DNA of 14,404 nt from Acidimicrobiales bacterium (GCA_030830415.1 JAURNB010000048.1:1-14404), one strand, 5' to 3'. Positions 1 through 7,018 are shown, counted from the stretch's first letter. Program-made: numbers and translations. Notes: generated by a model not told the origin, from the sequence alone.

Positions 1-558
1 AATATTGATTGCGCAATTCATCTGTGCAGCAAGTACGGCGAGTTGTGCGCTATTGACTCCAATGGTGATGGGCGGCTCCGTCGAGGGTTGAACGATGCGG
101 GGCGTTGCATTGTTGCTGCGCTGCCAAACGGCGCGTATTGCCTGCACTGAATTTTGAAGATATGCGTGTCGATCTGACATCTTTGGCTGCAGGCCAATCC
201 CTAGTGAATGATGTTCGGCTGCGAATCGAGAGGTGGGGGCTGCACCCGCTCCGAGACCGAGCGAAAAGCGGTTGTTGCTCATGTATTGCAGCGAAGTAGA
301 TGCTTGAGCGAGCACTGCGGGAAGACGGTTGACAACATTTGCAACAAGAACACCAATGTTGACTGTTTTGGTTTGGGTAGCTAATGCTCCAAGTAAAACG
401 AATGGGTCGAGCATGGCGTGTAGCGCGTCTTCTTGAAGAGAAGCAAAATGATCGAGTACCCAAAGGGTATGAAATGGTCCGTCATCAATTGCTCGAGCAA
501 ACTGCAGAAGCTCGTCGTTATTCACCAGCGACTGGTTCACGTGGAGATCAAATATCAC
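1..558 (-). CDS. Luciferase-like (LLM class) flavin/F420-dependent oxidoreductase, 3' end cut by window edge
   Basis: Direct translation of the minus strand gives 186 codons open to the left edge. The protein has the TIM-barrel signature of bacterial-luciferase-family oxidoreductases: LWVLDHF near residues 32-38, then LGALATQTKTVNIGVLV (57-73), and RFSLGLGAGAAP near 97-108, the usual strand-loop around the cofactor phosphate. These proteins reduce or oxygenate small organic substrates using FMNH2 or F420H2. The LDHF and LGLGAG patterns are common in actinobacterial F420 enzymes, but the cofactor is not proven. No ATG lies near the 5' end. I chose GTG at 558 because a -10-like CAGAAT sits exactly six bases upstream, as at several other genes here. 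An in-frame stop at 586-588 limits the start, and GTG at 540 is an alternative. The C-terminal half is outside the window, so the subfamily cannot be given. It is divergent from the YedK gene with a 40-base gap. Confidence 0.88.
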   Translation of the reverse strand, partial: MIFDLHVNQSLVNNDELLQFARAIDDGPFHTLWVLDHFASLQEDALHAMLDPFVLLGALATQTKTVNIGVLVANVVNRLPAVLAQASTSLQYMSNNRFSLGLGAGAAPTSRFAAEHHSLGIGLQPKMSDRHAYLQNSVQAIRAVWQRSNNATPRIVQPSTEPPITIGVNSAQLAVLAAQMNCAINI

Positions 559-598
559 GGTTCCATTCTGCCGTAAACAAAGCGCTTAAACTCGCCTT
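559..598. promoter_or_regulatory. Compact divergent promoter region between LLM oxidoreductase and yedK
   Basis: Only 40 bases separate the two divergent starts. On the plus strand TAAACT (587-592) lies exactly six bases before the yedK ATG. On the minus strand CAGAAT (570 down to 565) lies exactly six bases before the GTG at 558. Both fit an actinobacterial -10 element (A at position 2, T at position 6) that would start transcription at or next to the start codon. No convincing -35 hexamer is seen for either. No Shine-Dalgarno sequence is seen before the yedK ATG. Confidence 0.5.
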
Positions 599-1297
599 AT
601 GTGTGGGCGCTTAGTGATCACAAGTTCAGTGCTAGAGATAGCTGAACATTTTGATATCGCTAGTGAAGAACAGATTGCGGTGGAAAATACGCCCCACTTC
701 AACGTTGCGCCTACGCACCAATTGCTCTCGTTGTTTGAAAGCGATGGCAAGCGCGTTCTCGAGCCTTTCCACTGGGGAATGCAACCTTTGTGGAACGCGC
801 AGCAGGATGGTCGTGCAGCGGTTATCAATGCACGTGCTGAAACCATTACCGAGAAACCCATGTTCCGTGACCGAATAGTGGGTGGACGGTGCGTTGTCTC
901 GGTGAATGGCTATTACGAGTGGCTCACCACGCATGCTGCGCAGCAAAAGATCCCATATTTCATTTCTGCACAAAACATGACGCTCATCAATATGTGTGCG
1001 CTGTGGCATACGCGTGTCATTGGTGAAACTTCGTTCAAAGAGGTCGCCATCATTACGGTGGCTGCAAATGAGATGCTCTCGACAGTGCATCATCGCATGC
1101 CAGCAATTGTTGACCCCAGCAGTGTCGATGCATGGCTGAAAGGGTCGGTCGCCGATTCGGTGCAGTTACTGCAATCGTGGAGCGGAGAGCCGTTGCAGAT
1201 GCACGAGGTGTCGACCAGGGTAAACGCGGTTCGTAACAATTCTGCCGACAATATCGCTCAGATATCGACTCAGGTTCTCCCTACGCTGTTTGACTAG
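599..1297 (+). CDS. yedK: SRAP/HMCES family abasic-site DNA-protein crosslink protein (YedK-like)
   Basis: The 232-residue protein has the full SRAP-domain signature. Cys2 directly after the initiator Met is the nucleophile that crosslinks to abasic sites. NVAP is at 35-38, NARAET at 77-82, the catalytic Glu is in GYYEW (Glu107), and the active-site His is in HHRMP (164-168). In known members (E. coli YedK, human HMCES), Met removal exposes Cys2, which forms a thiazolidine link to abasic sites in single-stranded DNA and shields them from cleavage. Length matches the family. The start is fixed by the MCGR motif, since Cys2 must be second. TAAACT six bases upstream suggests a leaderless mRNA. 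Its last four bases overlap the 3' end of the convergent HIT gene. Confidence 0.95.
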   Translation: MCGRLVITSSVLEIAEHFDIASEEQIAVENTPHFNVAPTHQLLSLFESDGKRVLEPFHWGMQPLWNAQQDGRAAVINARAETITEKPMFRDRIVGGRCVVSVNGYYEWLTTHAAQQKIPYFISAQNMTLINMCALWHTRVIGETSFKEVAIITVAANEMLSTVHHRMPAIVDPSSVDAWLKGSVADSVQLLQSWSGEPLQMHEVSTRVNAVRNNSADNIAQISTQVLPTLFD

Positions 1298-1686
1298 AGC
1301 AAATCAGCAATGCTCTTAGCAAACCCTGCTAATTGGGAATGATCGACGGTTGCCGCGGCATTACTGAAAGACACATCGTGCATTGATGTAGCAGGAATGA
1401 CGTGTAGGTGGGTATGGGGTACTTCGAAGCCAGCAATGATGAGCGCAACTCTTTCGCAAGGAAAGATTTTTTTTTGTGCTTCGGCGATGCGGTGAGCGGT
1501 GGTGAATAGTTTTTGCCGAGTGGTTTCGTCAACATCGGTCCACTGATCAACTTCTAGGGTGGGAATGACTAAGACGTGCCCATTTGCGATGGGGTTAATA
1601 GTCATGATGGCAAACACGTTTTCGTCTTCATATACGAAATGCCCTGGTATTTTTCTTTGGAGGATGAGGCTAAAGACGGAACTCAT
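1294..1686 (-). CDS. HIT-family nucleotide hydrolase/transferase
   Basis: The 130-residue protein is a single HIT domain. It has the early P-G-H-F-V-Y-E-D segment (14-21), then NPIANGHVLVIP (31-42), and the histidine-triad motif HTHLHV at 91-96, whose middle His is the nucleophile in nucleotide phosphoramidate or dinucleoside polyphosphate hydrolysis. Substrate cannot be told from sequence. The ATG at 1684-1686 overlaps the stop of the upstream SDR gene as ATGA, so the two are probably co-transcribed and translationally coupled. Its stop overlaps the convergent yedK stop by four bases. Confidence 0.93.
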   Translation of the reverse strand: MSSVFSLILQRKIPGHFVYEDENVFAIMTINPIANGHVLVIPTLEVDQWTDVDETTRQKLFTTAHRIAEAQKKIFPCERVALIIAGFEVPHTHLHVIPATSMHDVSFSNAAATVDHSQLAGFAKSIADLL

Positions 1687-2516
1687 CCTGAGTAGCCCCC
1701 GGTGACGCTGAAAACCTCACCCGTGCAATACGAGGCCTTGGGTGATGCGATAAAGGAAACCATCTCGGCAATTTCATCGTCGGTGCCCAGGCGTCCGATG
1801 CCAATTTGCGAGACGATAGCAACCTTCATGAGGTCGTTCATGGGCGCTAACAGTGGCGTATCGATATAGCCCGGACAAACAGCATTGACGCGAACGCCTA
1901 ATGGCGCGAGTTCTTGTGACTGCGATTTCGTCAAGGCAATGATGGCTGCCTTGGCAGTGGAGTAGTGGGGGGCCATTGCGGTTGGGCGCAGGCCAAGGAC
2001 GGAAGAAATGTTGATGATGCTCCCGGATCGTTGTGGCGTCATATGACGTGCAGCGGCGCGACTACCATAGAAAGTTCCATAGAGATGAACCTTCAGCATG
2101 TAGTCCCAGTCTTCATCAGACATTTCGGTGATGACATTGAGGGGAGTCGTGGCTGCCACATTGTTTTCTAGTCGCAACATTTGGTTGGCTACTGCTGTTG
2201 CAAATCGTTCTTCGTTGGGAGCTGGCGCGATACCTGCGTTATTGATGAAAACATCTATTTTCCCAAAATGTGACACGGCCAGGTCGGCGAGAGCATCGAC
2301 TTCATGTGATTTGGTGACGTCACATTTGAGGCTGGTTCCTCCGAGAGAAGTAGCCAATTTGTGCGCAGCCTCCTCGGCGATGTCTCCGATAACGATGTGA
2401 GCACCACGCTGTGCAAACAACTCGGCGAAACGCGCCCCAAGACCCGATGCTGCGCCAGTGATTACAACAACTTGGCCTTCATGGTCGGTGTTGGTGGTTT
2501 TCTCATTTGCCGTCAT
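1683..2516 (-). CDS. Short-chain dehydrogenase/reductase (classical SDR)
   Basis: This is a 277-residue classical SDR with a Rossmann fold. TGAASGLG (20-27) binds the dinucleotide. An acidic residue after strand 2 (GDI, Asp45) favours NAD(H) over NADP(H). NNAG is at 92-95, the catalytic Ser is in INISS (168-172), and YSTAK (185-189) gives the Tyr/Lys pair. PGYIDTPL (215-222) is the usual post-active-site segment. Two oddities stand out. About 20 extra residues lie between NNAG and the MSDEDWD helix. The structural Asn of the N-S-Y-K tetrad is His (VHLYGTF, His143 or 144), as in some hydroxysteroid or acyl-type SDRs. Substrate is unknown. The frame stays open to 2678, but that stretch overlaps pgsA. 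ATG at 2516, with TATTGT six bases upstream, gives a normal N-terminus. It is coupled to the HIT gene by an ATGA overlap. Confidence 0.93.
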   Translation of the reverse strand: MTANEKTTNTDHEGQVVVITGAASGLGARFAELFAQRGAHIVIGDIAEEAAHKLATSLGGTSLKCDVTKSHEVDALADLAVSHFGKIDVFINNAGIAPAPNEERFATAVANQMLRLENNVAATTPLNVITEMSDEDWDYMLKVHLYGTFYGSRAAARHMTPQRSGSIINISSVLGLRPTAMAPHYSTAKAAIIALTKSQSQELAPLGVRVNAVCPGYIDTPLLAPMNDLMKVAIVSQIGIGRLGTDDEIAEMVSFIASPKASYCTGEVFSVTGGYSG

Positions 2517-2547
2517 CTCGCAACAATAGCGGTCTAGTGTCGGGGGT
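2517..2547. promoter_or_regulatory. Overlapping divergent promoters of SDR and pgsA-like genes
   Basis: The divergent start codons are only 31 bases apart. The minus strand carries TATTGT (2528 down to 2523), six bases before the SDR ATG. The plus strand carries TAGTGT (2535-2540), seven bases before the pgsA ATG. Any -35 contact of one promoter would have to lie on the other gene's start, so the two cannot easily be occupied by RNA polymerase at once. The GGGGG just before the pgsA ATG is too close to be a standard Shine-Dalgarno sequence. Confidence 0.45.
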
Positions 2548-3141
2548 ATGTCAGAGCTCTTCAGTCGGAAAAGTGTGTTGACCGTTCCCAACTTCATCTC
2601 ATTGGTGCGCTTGTTATGTCTCCCCATCTTCCTTTGGGCCCTCTTTGAGCAAGATTCTCGACTCGCAGCTGCCCTCATTCTTGGGGCGCTCGGGGCGACC
2701 GACTGGATAGATGGTTACGTTGCCCGCCGCTTCAATCAGGTGTCTCCTCTTGGGGCCATATTGGACCCAACGGTCGACCGGCTGTTGTTCATTGTGGGGC
2801 TCGTGGCCCTCGGTATTGACGGTGCCGTACCCTGGGTGATTGCCGGGCTCATTTTGTTTCGGGAGGCGGGAATCGGTCTTTTAATGGTGGTGGCCACTGC
2901 CTTTGGAATGGAGCGCTTCTCCGTGACCTACCTCGGCAAGTGGGCAACTTTCATCTTGATGTTCGCCGTGCCAGCCCTCACGCTCGCCCACAGCGGTATT
3001 GCCATAGAAGATCTGTTCCTCGTTGTCGGATGGTTGCTTGTCGTTCCAGGACTCTTTTTGAGTTATCTCACTGCCTGGCGGTATCTGCCAGCCATAGTGG
3101 AGCATCTCCGCGCCGGTAGAGCGAGGAGAAGTACGATATGA
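2548..3141 (+). CDS. pgsA: CDP-alcohol phosphatidyltransferase (PgsA-type, integral membrane)
   Basis: The 197-residue membrane protein has the full CDP-alcohol phosphotransferase motif D-x2-D-G-x2-A-R-x8-G-x3-D-x3-D. Asp52, Asp55, Gly56, Ala59, Arg60, Gly69, Asp73 and Asp77 bind the metals and the CDP-diacylglycerol pyrophosphate. About five hydrophobic segments follow (roughly 17-33, 39-51, 80-105, 120-145, 150-175). The family transfers a phosphatidyl group to an alcohol such as glycerol-3-phosphate in membrane phospholipid synthesis. The position directly before gcvH and garA corresponds to M. tuberculosis Rv1822 (pgsA2). The exact acceptor, whether glycerol phosphate, inositol phosphate or another polyol, is not decided by sequence alone. 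The stop overlaps the gcvH start as ATGA. This is the first gene of the plus-strand cluster. Confidence 0.93.
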   Translation: MSELFSRKSVLTVPNFISLVRLLCLPIFLWALFEQDSRLAAALILGALGATDWIDGYVARRFNQVSPLGAILDPTVDRLLFIVGLVALGIDGAVPWVIAGLILFREAGIGLLMVVATAFGMERFSVTYLGKWATFILMFAVPALTLAHSGIAIEDLFLVVGWLLVVPGLFLSYLTAWRYLPAIVEHLRAGRARRSTI

Positions 3142-3524
3142 CCATGAACATTCCTGAAGACCTCCGCTATAGCGCCGACCATGAATGGGCCAAGTTGAGT
3201 GGAAATTGCATCCGCATTGGAATCACCGACTACGCCCAAGATGCTTTGGGAGACGTTGTGTTCGTTCAGATCCCAACGGTTGGAGCAGTTGTTGCGCTGG
3301 GTCAAAGTTTTTCTGAAGTAGAGAGCACGAAGTCGGTTTCCGATATTTATGCGCCGCTATCGGGGAAGGTTTCTCAGGTAAATGAAGCACTTGCTCAGAA
3401 TCCTGAACTGTTGAACTCCGATCCGTACGGCGACGGATGGATTTGTGAAATTGAATTGTCTGATCCTGCTCAATTTGAACAGCTGTTAACAAGCTCTGCC
3501 TACCAAAACCTCATTGGCGGTTAG
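3138..3524 (+). CDS. gcvH: Glycine cleavage system H protein (lipoyl carrier)
   Basis: The 128-residue protein matches GcvH along its length. RYSADHEWAKL (10-20) is the family N-terminus, GITDYAQDALGDVVFV is at 28-43, and ESTKSVSDIYAP (62-73) carries the lipoylated Lys65. The lipoyl arm takes the aminomethyl group from GcvP, hands it to GcvT, and is reoxidised by lipoamide dehydrogenase (not in this window). It starts inside the pgsA stop (ATGA), so translation is probably coupled. An ATG two codons later is an equally possible start. The garA start follows after two bases. It is physically separate from gcvP and outside the riboswitch-controlled transcript. Confidence 0.97.
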   Translation: MTMNIPEDLRYSADHEWAKLSGNCIRIGITDYAQDALGDVVFVQIPTVGAVVALGQSFSEVESTKSVSDIYAPLSGKVSQVNEALAQNPELLNSDPYGDGWICEIELSDPAQFEQLLTSSAYQNLIGG

Positions 3525-3526
3525 TA

Positions 3527-4018
3527 ATGGCCTATGTGTACTGCAACCGGTGTTCACACCGCAATCCGCCTAAAGCGGCTTTTTGTTCGGTGTGTGGTGC
3601 AGTGCTCGACAGTACTTCCGATCGCACAATCACTCTGACGCGTGTTGATGCTCTTCAAGAGTCATCTTCTCCTCATGACGACATTGTGTTTCGTACAGCA
3701 GAGGTTCCTGTGGGCGGAGCCGTACTGGTGTCTCGTACCGGTGAACAATATGGAGACCGCTTTGCGCTTGTCGCTGGTTCCACCAATATTGGACGCCATC
3801 CGCAGTCTGATATCCCTCTGGATGACATTACGGTCTCTCGTCGCCATGCCCAGGTTATTTTCCATGAAGGTTTGTACAAGGTGCGTGATGTGGGTTCGCT
3901 CAATGGCACTTATGTCAACCAGCAACGTGTAGACGAAGTGGTTCTGTCACATGGAGACGAACTACAAATTGGTAAATTCCGCCTCGTGTTTTTTGATAGG
4001 ACTGTCGATAATGCCTGA
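3527..4018 (+). CDS. garA: FHA-domain regulator of the GarA/OdhI type with an N-terminal zinc ribbon
   Basis: The 163-residue protein has two parts. Residues 1-27 hold four cysteines as C6-x2-C9 and C20-x2-C23, a rubredoxin-like zinc ribbon. Residues about 63-158 form a forkhead-associated domain with the phosphothreonine-binding motifs GRHPQSD (89-95), SRRH (104-107) and NGTYVN (126-131). The FHA part and the gene position closely match GarA (M. tuberculosis Rv1827) and OdhI (Corynebacterium). These bind and inhibit 2-oxoglutarate dehydrogenase and modulate glutamate enzymes until phosphorylated by Ser/Thr kinases on an N-terminal ETT motif. That motif is absent. The linker instead has RTITLTRVD (33-41), whose threonines (34, 36, 38) are candidate phosphosites. 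The zinc ribbon is not part of classical GarA or OdhI. The start lies two bases after the gcvH stop, and the 3' end overlaps ftsR by eight bases. Confidence 0.9.
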   Translation: MAYVYCNRCSHRNPPKAAFCSVCGAVLDSTSDRTITLTRVDALQESSSPHDDIVFRTAEVPVGGAVLVSRTGEQYGDRFALVAGSTNIGRHPQSDIPLDDITVSRRHAQVIFHEGLYKVRDVGSLNGTYVNQQRVDEVVLSHGDELQIGKFRLVFFDRTVDNA

Positions 4019-4922
4019 GCGAAACTATAAAAGTATTGGCGAAGTTCTTGGGTTGCTCCTCGAAGAGTTTCCTAATGTCACCATTTCGAAAATTCGTTTT
4101 CTCGAGAGTCAAGGTCTCATTGAGCCAGAGCGAACTGCTTCGGGATACCGGAAGTTCTCTGACTCTGAAGTAGATCGTTTGAAATATATTTTGCGCGAGC
4201 AAGAAACTAACTACCTACCGTTGCGAGTCATACGAGATCGGCTCGATGAGTCAGGAGCGGTTCCGCGTGACCCCACTAACCCAGTGAGCCAGCTTCCTCG
4301 TTCGCTGCGTGAATCAAGCGTGACCGACGTCAGTCAAGAAGTTCCTCGCGTACGAGTGCTCACCGCAGTTGACAATGGTGTTCATGCTTCAGCTCCAATC
4401 AGCGACATCGATGAGACAGGTGATTTTGTCATCGTCGACCCCGAAGTAGTTGCACAAAGTGAAAGGGCTCACCCCACCTCGCGTCGTCCTGCTTTGCGAG
4501 TTGCGGAACCAGCGGCTGTCGCGTCAACACGCGATGCGATTGGTCCTGTTTCTCGCGAGTCACTCATGGAGTCGTCTGGTTTGTTGGCGAGCGACATTGA
4601 TGCGTTAGAGCAGTTTGGGCTTTTAGTTTCAAAGCCGGTAGGTGGCGAGAGTTTTTATGAAGGTACTGCTAGGGAAGTAGCCGCCATCGCAAAAGCGTTT
4701 TTAGATCTTGGCATTGAAATTAGACATTTGAAATCATGGCGTCTTGCCGCTGAAAAAGAAGCAACGCTGTTTGAGCAGCGTCTCATGCCGCTTCTGCGTC
4801 AGCGAAATCCGGCTGCTCGCGAGCAATCGCTCGAGATCCTTGACGCCCTTGTGGCGAATGCTGGAAATCTTCGCCAAGTGTTGGTGCGTCAAGCAATACA
4901 GCAATTTATAGATCCGCGTTAG
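4011..4922 (+). CDS. ftsR: MerR-family transcriptional regulator, FtsR/Rv1828 type
   Basis: The 303-residue protein begins with a winged-helix MerR DNA-binding domain (about 6-80). It includes ISKIRFLESQGLIEPERT (25-42), G-Y-R-K-F (45-49) and the second helix pair up to RVIRDRLDE. A low-complexity, acidic linker of about 90 residues follows, then a helical C-terminal domain (about 180-303) with the D-L-G-I-E-I-R-H-L-K and RLAAEKEATLFEQ patterns of the Rv1828 group. No metal-binding Cys cluster is seen, so it is not a classical metal sensor. The Corynebacterium homologue FtsR activates the cell-division gene ftsZ; transferring that role here is inference. The linker makes it longer than Rv1828 (about 250 residues). 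ATG at 4011 overlaps the garA stop by eight bases. An upstream in-frame ATG at 3951 lies within garA and is not needed. Confidence 0.9.
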   Translation: MPERNYKSIGEVLGLLLEEFPNVTISKIRFLESQGLIEPERTASGYRKFSDSEVDRLKYILREQETNYLPLRVIRDRLDESGAVPRDPTNPVSQLPRSLRESSVTDVSQEVPRVRVLTAVDNGVHASAPISDIDETGDFVIVDPEVVAQSERAHPTSRRPALRVAEPAAVASTRDAIGPVSRESLMESSGLLASDIDALEQFGLLVSKPVGGESFYEGTAREVAAIAKAFLDLGIEIRHLKSWRLAAEKEATLFEQRLMPLLRQRNPAAREQSLEILDALVANAGNLRQVLVRQAIQQFIDPR

Positions 4923-4943
4923 GCAGACCCACCTAAGCTCGGT

Positions 4944-4949
4944 TAATCT
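4944..4949 (+). promoter_or_regulatory. Candidate -10 element for the DUF151 gene
   Basis: TAATCT lies exactly six bases before the ATG at 4956, inside the 33-base gap after ftsR. No Shine-Dalgarno sequence is visible in front of this ATG; the preceding bases are CTTTTT. This suggests an internal promoter giving a leaderless transcript. Confidence 0.5.
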
Positions 4950-4955
4950 CTTTTT

Positions 4956-5453
4956 ATGCAAGAACTTGATGTTGTGGGTGTGCGCATAGAAATGCCTACG
5001 AATGCACCAGTGCTTGTCTTGCGTGAGCAAGTTGATCCTCATCGAGTGATGACTTTGTATATTGGTGGCCCAGAAGCCTCGGCAATTCACGCAGCTTTGG
5101 AAGGCATTGAGCCTCCGCGGCCCTTAACGCATGATCTCTGTATCGCCATCATTGAAAACTTTGGGAGTGATATTGAAAAAGTCGTCATTACCGAAGTGAA
5201 GAACGAAACCTATTACGCCGAAATTCATTTCGTGTCTCGTAGGGAAGTCGAGCCTGTTTCAGCCCGGCCCTCTGATGCCGTTGCCTTGGCTTTGCGAGTA
5301 AATTGCCCGATCTTCGTCTCTGATGATCTGTTGGAGCTCGTCGGCAAGATTATTGGCCAAGATGTGGCGGTAGAGCAAGATAACGAAAACGAAATCATTG
5401 ACGAATTCAAGGATTTCATTGAAAACGTGAGCCCCGAAGACTTCTTCGACTAG
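4956..5453 (+). CDS. DUF151 / bifunctional nuclease (BFN) domain protein
   Basis: The 165-residue protein is a complete DUF151 domain. It has VLVLREQ-x-D-x-HRVMTLYIGGPEASAI (about 19-44), RPLTHDLC (55-62), the VVITEVKNETYYAEIHF strand pair (75-91) and RPSDAVALALRVNCPIFV (104-121). An acidic tail ends in EDFFD. Plant and bacterial members have been reported with both RNase and DNase activity; the cellular role in actinobacteria is not established. The homologue Rv1829 sits at the same place between the two MerR regulators in M. tuberculosis, so this pairing is conserved. Confidence 0.93.
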   Translation: MQELDVVGVRIEMPTNAPVLVLREQVDPHRVMTLYIGGPEASAIHAALEGIEPPRPLTHDLCIAIIENFGSDIEKVVITEVKNETYYAEIHFVSRREVEPVSARPSDAVALALRVNCPIFVSDDLLELVGKIIGQDVAVEQDNENEIIDEFKDFIENVSPEDFFD

Positions 5454-5493
5454 TTGTTGTTGCATGGGATGCGAGATCGTAGGCTAGACCCCT

Positions 5494-5955
5494 ATGGCAG
5501 GCTTCAGCGGTACTAAGGCAGCTCACATCGTGGGCATCTCATACCGCCAGCTCGACTACTGGGCACGCACCAATTTGGTCATCCCTTCTCTTACTGCAGC
5601 AACCGGAAGTGGAACACGTCGTGAATATTCGTACGGCGATCTTCTTGAACTCAAGGTCATTAAGAATCTGTTAGACGCCGGTATCAAGTTGGAATCAGTT
5701 CGTGAAGTTTTCCGTTACATGCGGAACAATTTGAATACCGATGTTGCTTCAGCGCATGTGGTCATCAGCGGATCATCGGTTGTCTTTTGTGACGGCGAGA
5801 ATCTCATCGATGTTTTGCGCAATGGGCAAGGTGTGCTCAACGTTCTTCCATTATCAGGTGTGAAAGATTCCATCGATGCAGAAATTAAGTCGATGGGTTG
5901 GCAAGTGATTGATGATGTTGTGAGCCCTGCCTCGGCTCGCGTAGTTGGACTCTAG
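5494..5955 (+). CDS. MerR-family regulator, Rv1830 type
   Basis: The 153-residue protein has an N-terminal MerR helix-turn-helix (about 5-80): GTKAAHIVGISYRQLDYWART (6-26), then REYSYGDLLELKVIKNLLDAGIKLESVREVF (43-73). A short mixed alpha/beta C-terminal region (88-153) follows, with VVFCDGENLIDVLRNGQGVLNVLPL and no metal-ligand cysteines. It corresponds by sequence type and position to M. tuberculosis Rv1830 (ResR/McdR), linked there to growth and division control. It is shorter than that protein, lacking much of the C-terminal tail. A -10-like TAGGCT (5480-5485) lies eight bases before the ATG, less ideal than the six-base cases. gcvT begins 13 bases after the stop. Confidence 0.9.
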   Translation: MAGFSGTKAAHIVGISYRQLDYWARTNLVIPSLTAATGSGTRREYSYGDLLELKVIKNLLDAGIKLESVREVFRYMRNNLNTDVASAHVVISGSSVVFCDGENLIDVLRNGQGVLNVLPLSGVKDSIDAEIKSMGWQVIDDVVSPASARVVGL

Positions 5956-5968
5956 AAGCCTTCAATAC

Positions 5969-7018
5969 ATGCGCACCACTGCACTGCATGCTGCGCATCG
6001 TAGCCTCGGAGCAAAATTGGTTGAATTTGGGGGATGGGAAATGCCCATTTCGTACCCAACAGGAACCATCGCAGAACATCTCGCATGTCGCAACTCGGCA
6101 GTCGTATTCGATGTATCACACTTGGGTACTGTTCGCGTAGAAGGCCCGCAAGCATTTGCTGCTTTGCAGGAAGTTTTATCGAACGATCTGCGAAAAATTG
6201 CACCAGGTAAAACTCAATATACGCACCTGTTGGATCCCGATACCGCCGACGTTCTAGACGACATCATTGTGTGGTGGGTTGCGGAGAATGTATTTGATGT
6301 CATGCCCAACGCTTCAAACACACAACGTGTGGTGCAATACCTAGGTGGCATCGACACTACGCAGACTCGTTGTGTTATTGCTGTGCAGGGTCCTCACGCT
6401 CGTCAGGCAATGAGCAATGTCTCACAAGCGGCAAGCGAAGTCGCGCGCAACCAAGTGCAGACCATCGAGATCTTGGGGAGCACCTGCGTTGTTGCAGGAA
6501 CTGGCTATACCGGAGAAGATGGACTGGAAGTAGCGGTCCCAGTCTCTGGTGCTGCAGAACTTTGGCAAGTGCTCATCGAGAGCGGAGCTCTTCCTGCAGG
6601 CCTCGGAGCACGTGACACTCTTCGGTTAGAAGCCGGGCTCCCATTGCATGGTCATGAACTAGGTGAGGGAATTACTTCTTTGCAAGCCAATCTCGGATGG
6701 GTCCTCGGATTGAACAAAGACAATTTTCAAGGAAAAGAAGCTGTCTTGCGCGAAAAAGCAGCGGGAGTAACGAAGAAGCTCGTCGGACTTTCTACCGAAG
6801 GTCGCCGTCCACCGCGGGAGGGCAGTTCCGTTGTGAAAAATGGAGCGCTCATTGGTTCGGTCACGAGCGGCAACTTCTCGCCGATGCTTGAACATGGCAT
6901 TGCGCTTGGCTTCGTGGAGCCTTCAATAGAGTTGGGCGACGAAGTGATCATTGATGTTCGCGGAACAGAGCTACCAGGACAAGTGGTGCCGTATCCGTTC
7001 TACAAAAAAGCTCGTTAA
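5969..7018 (+). CDS. gcvT: Glycine cleavage system T protein (aminomethyltransferase)
   Basis: The 349-residue protein is a full-length GcvT, which moves the methylene group from the H-protein lipoyl arm to tetrahydrofolate and releases ammonia. Family landmarks are VEFGGWEMPISY (18-29), CRNSAVVFDVSHLG (40-53), LDDIIV (96-101), GTGYTGEDGLEV (177-188), LGARDTLRLEAGLPLHGHEL (212-231), and the C-terminal barrel with GSVTSGNFSP (296-305) and the final P-Y-P-F-Y. The upstream in-frame TTG at 5945 lies inside the MerR gene. ATG at 5969 gives the expected N-terminus (MRTTALHAAHRSLGAKL). The stop overlaps the stop of the convergent small gene by four bases. No riboswitch precedes gcvT. Confidence 0.97.
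   Translation: MRTTALHAAHRSLGAKLVEFGGWEMPISYPTGTIAEHLACRNSAVVFDVSHLGTVRVEGPQAFAALQEVLSNDLRKIAPGKTQYTHLLDPDTADVLDDIIVWWVAENVFDVMPNASNTQRVVQYLGGIDTTQTRCVIAVQGPHARQAMSNVSQAASEVARNQVQTIEILGSTCVVAGTGYTGEDGLEVAVPVSGAAELWQVLIESGALPAGLGARDTLRLEAGLPLHGHELGEGITSLQANLGWVLGLNKDNFQGKEAVLREKAAGVTKKLVGLSTEGRRPPREGSSVVKNGALIGSVTSGNFSPMLEHGIALGFVEPSIELGDEVIIDVRGTELPGQVVPYPFYKKAR

Noticed and set aside
50..463. Open frame of 137 codons on the minus strand
   Set aside because: It is out of frame with the clear luciferase-like coding sequence at 1-558 on the same strand and has low-complexity Ser/Arg/Cys composition typical of a shadow frame.
632..1093. Minus-strand open frame of 153 codons
   Set aside because: Antisense shadow of the SRAP-domain gene, which has all catalytic residues.
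1296..1332. Two adjacent hairpins (AGAGCA/TGCTCT and TTAGCA/TGCTAA) at the yedK-HIT junction as a bidirectional terminator
   Set aside because: The stems are short and AT-rich and no T-run follows on either strand, so an intrinsic terminator cannot be claimed. They may simply be coding sequence.
2517..2678. N-terminal extension of the SDR frame by 54 codons
   Set aside because: It would overlap the pgsA coding start on the opposite strand, resembles no SDR N-terminus, and the ATG at 2516 has a good -10-like element six bases upstream.
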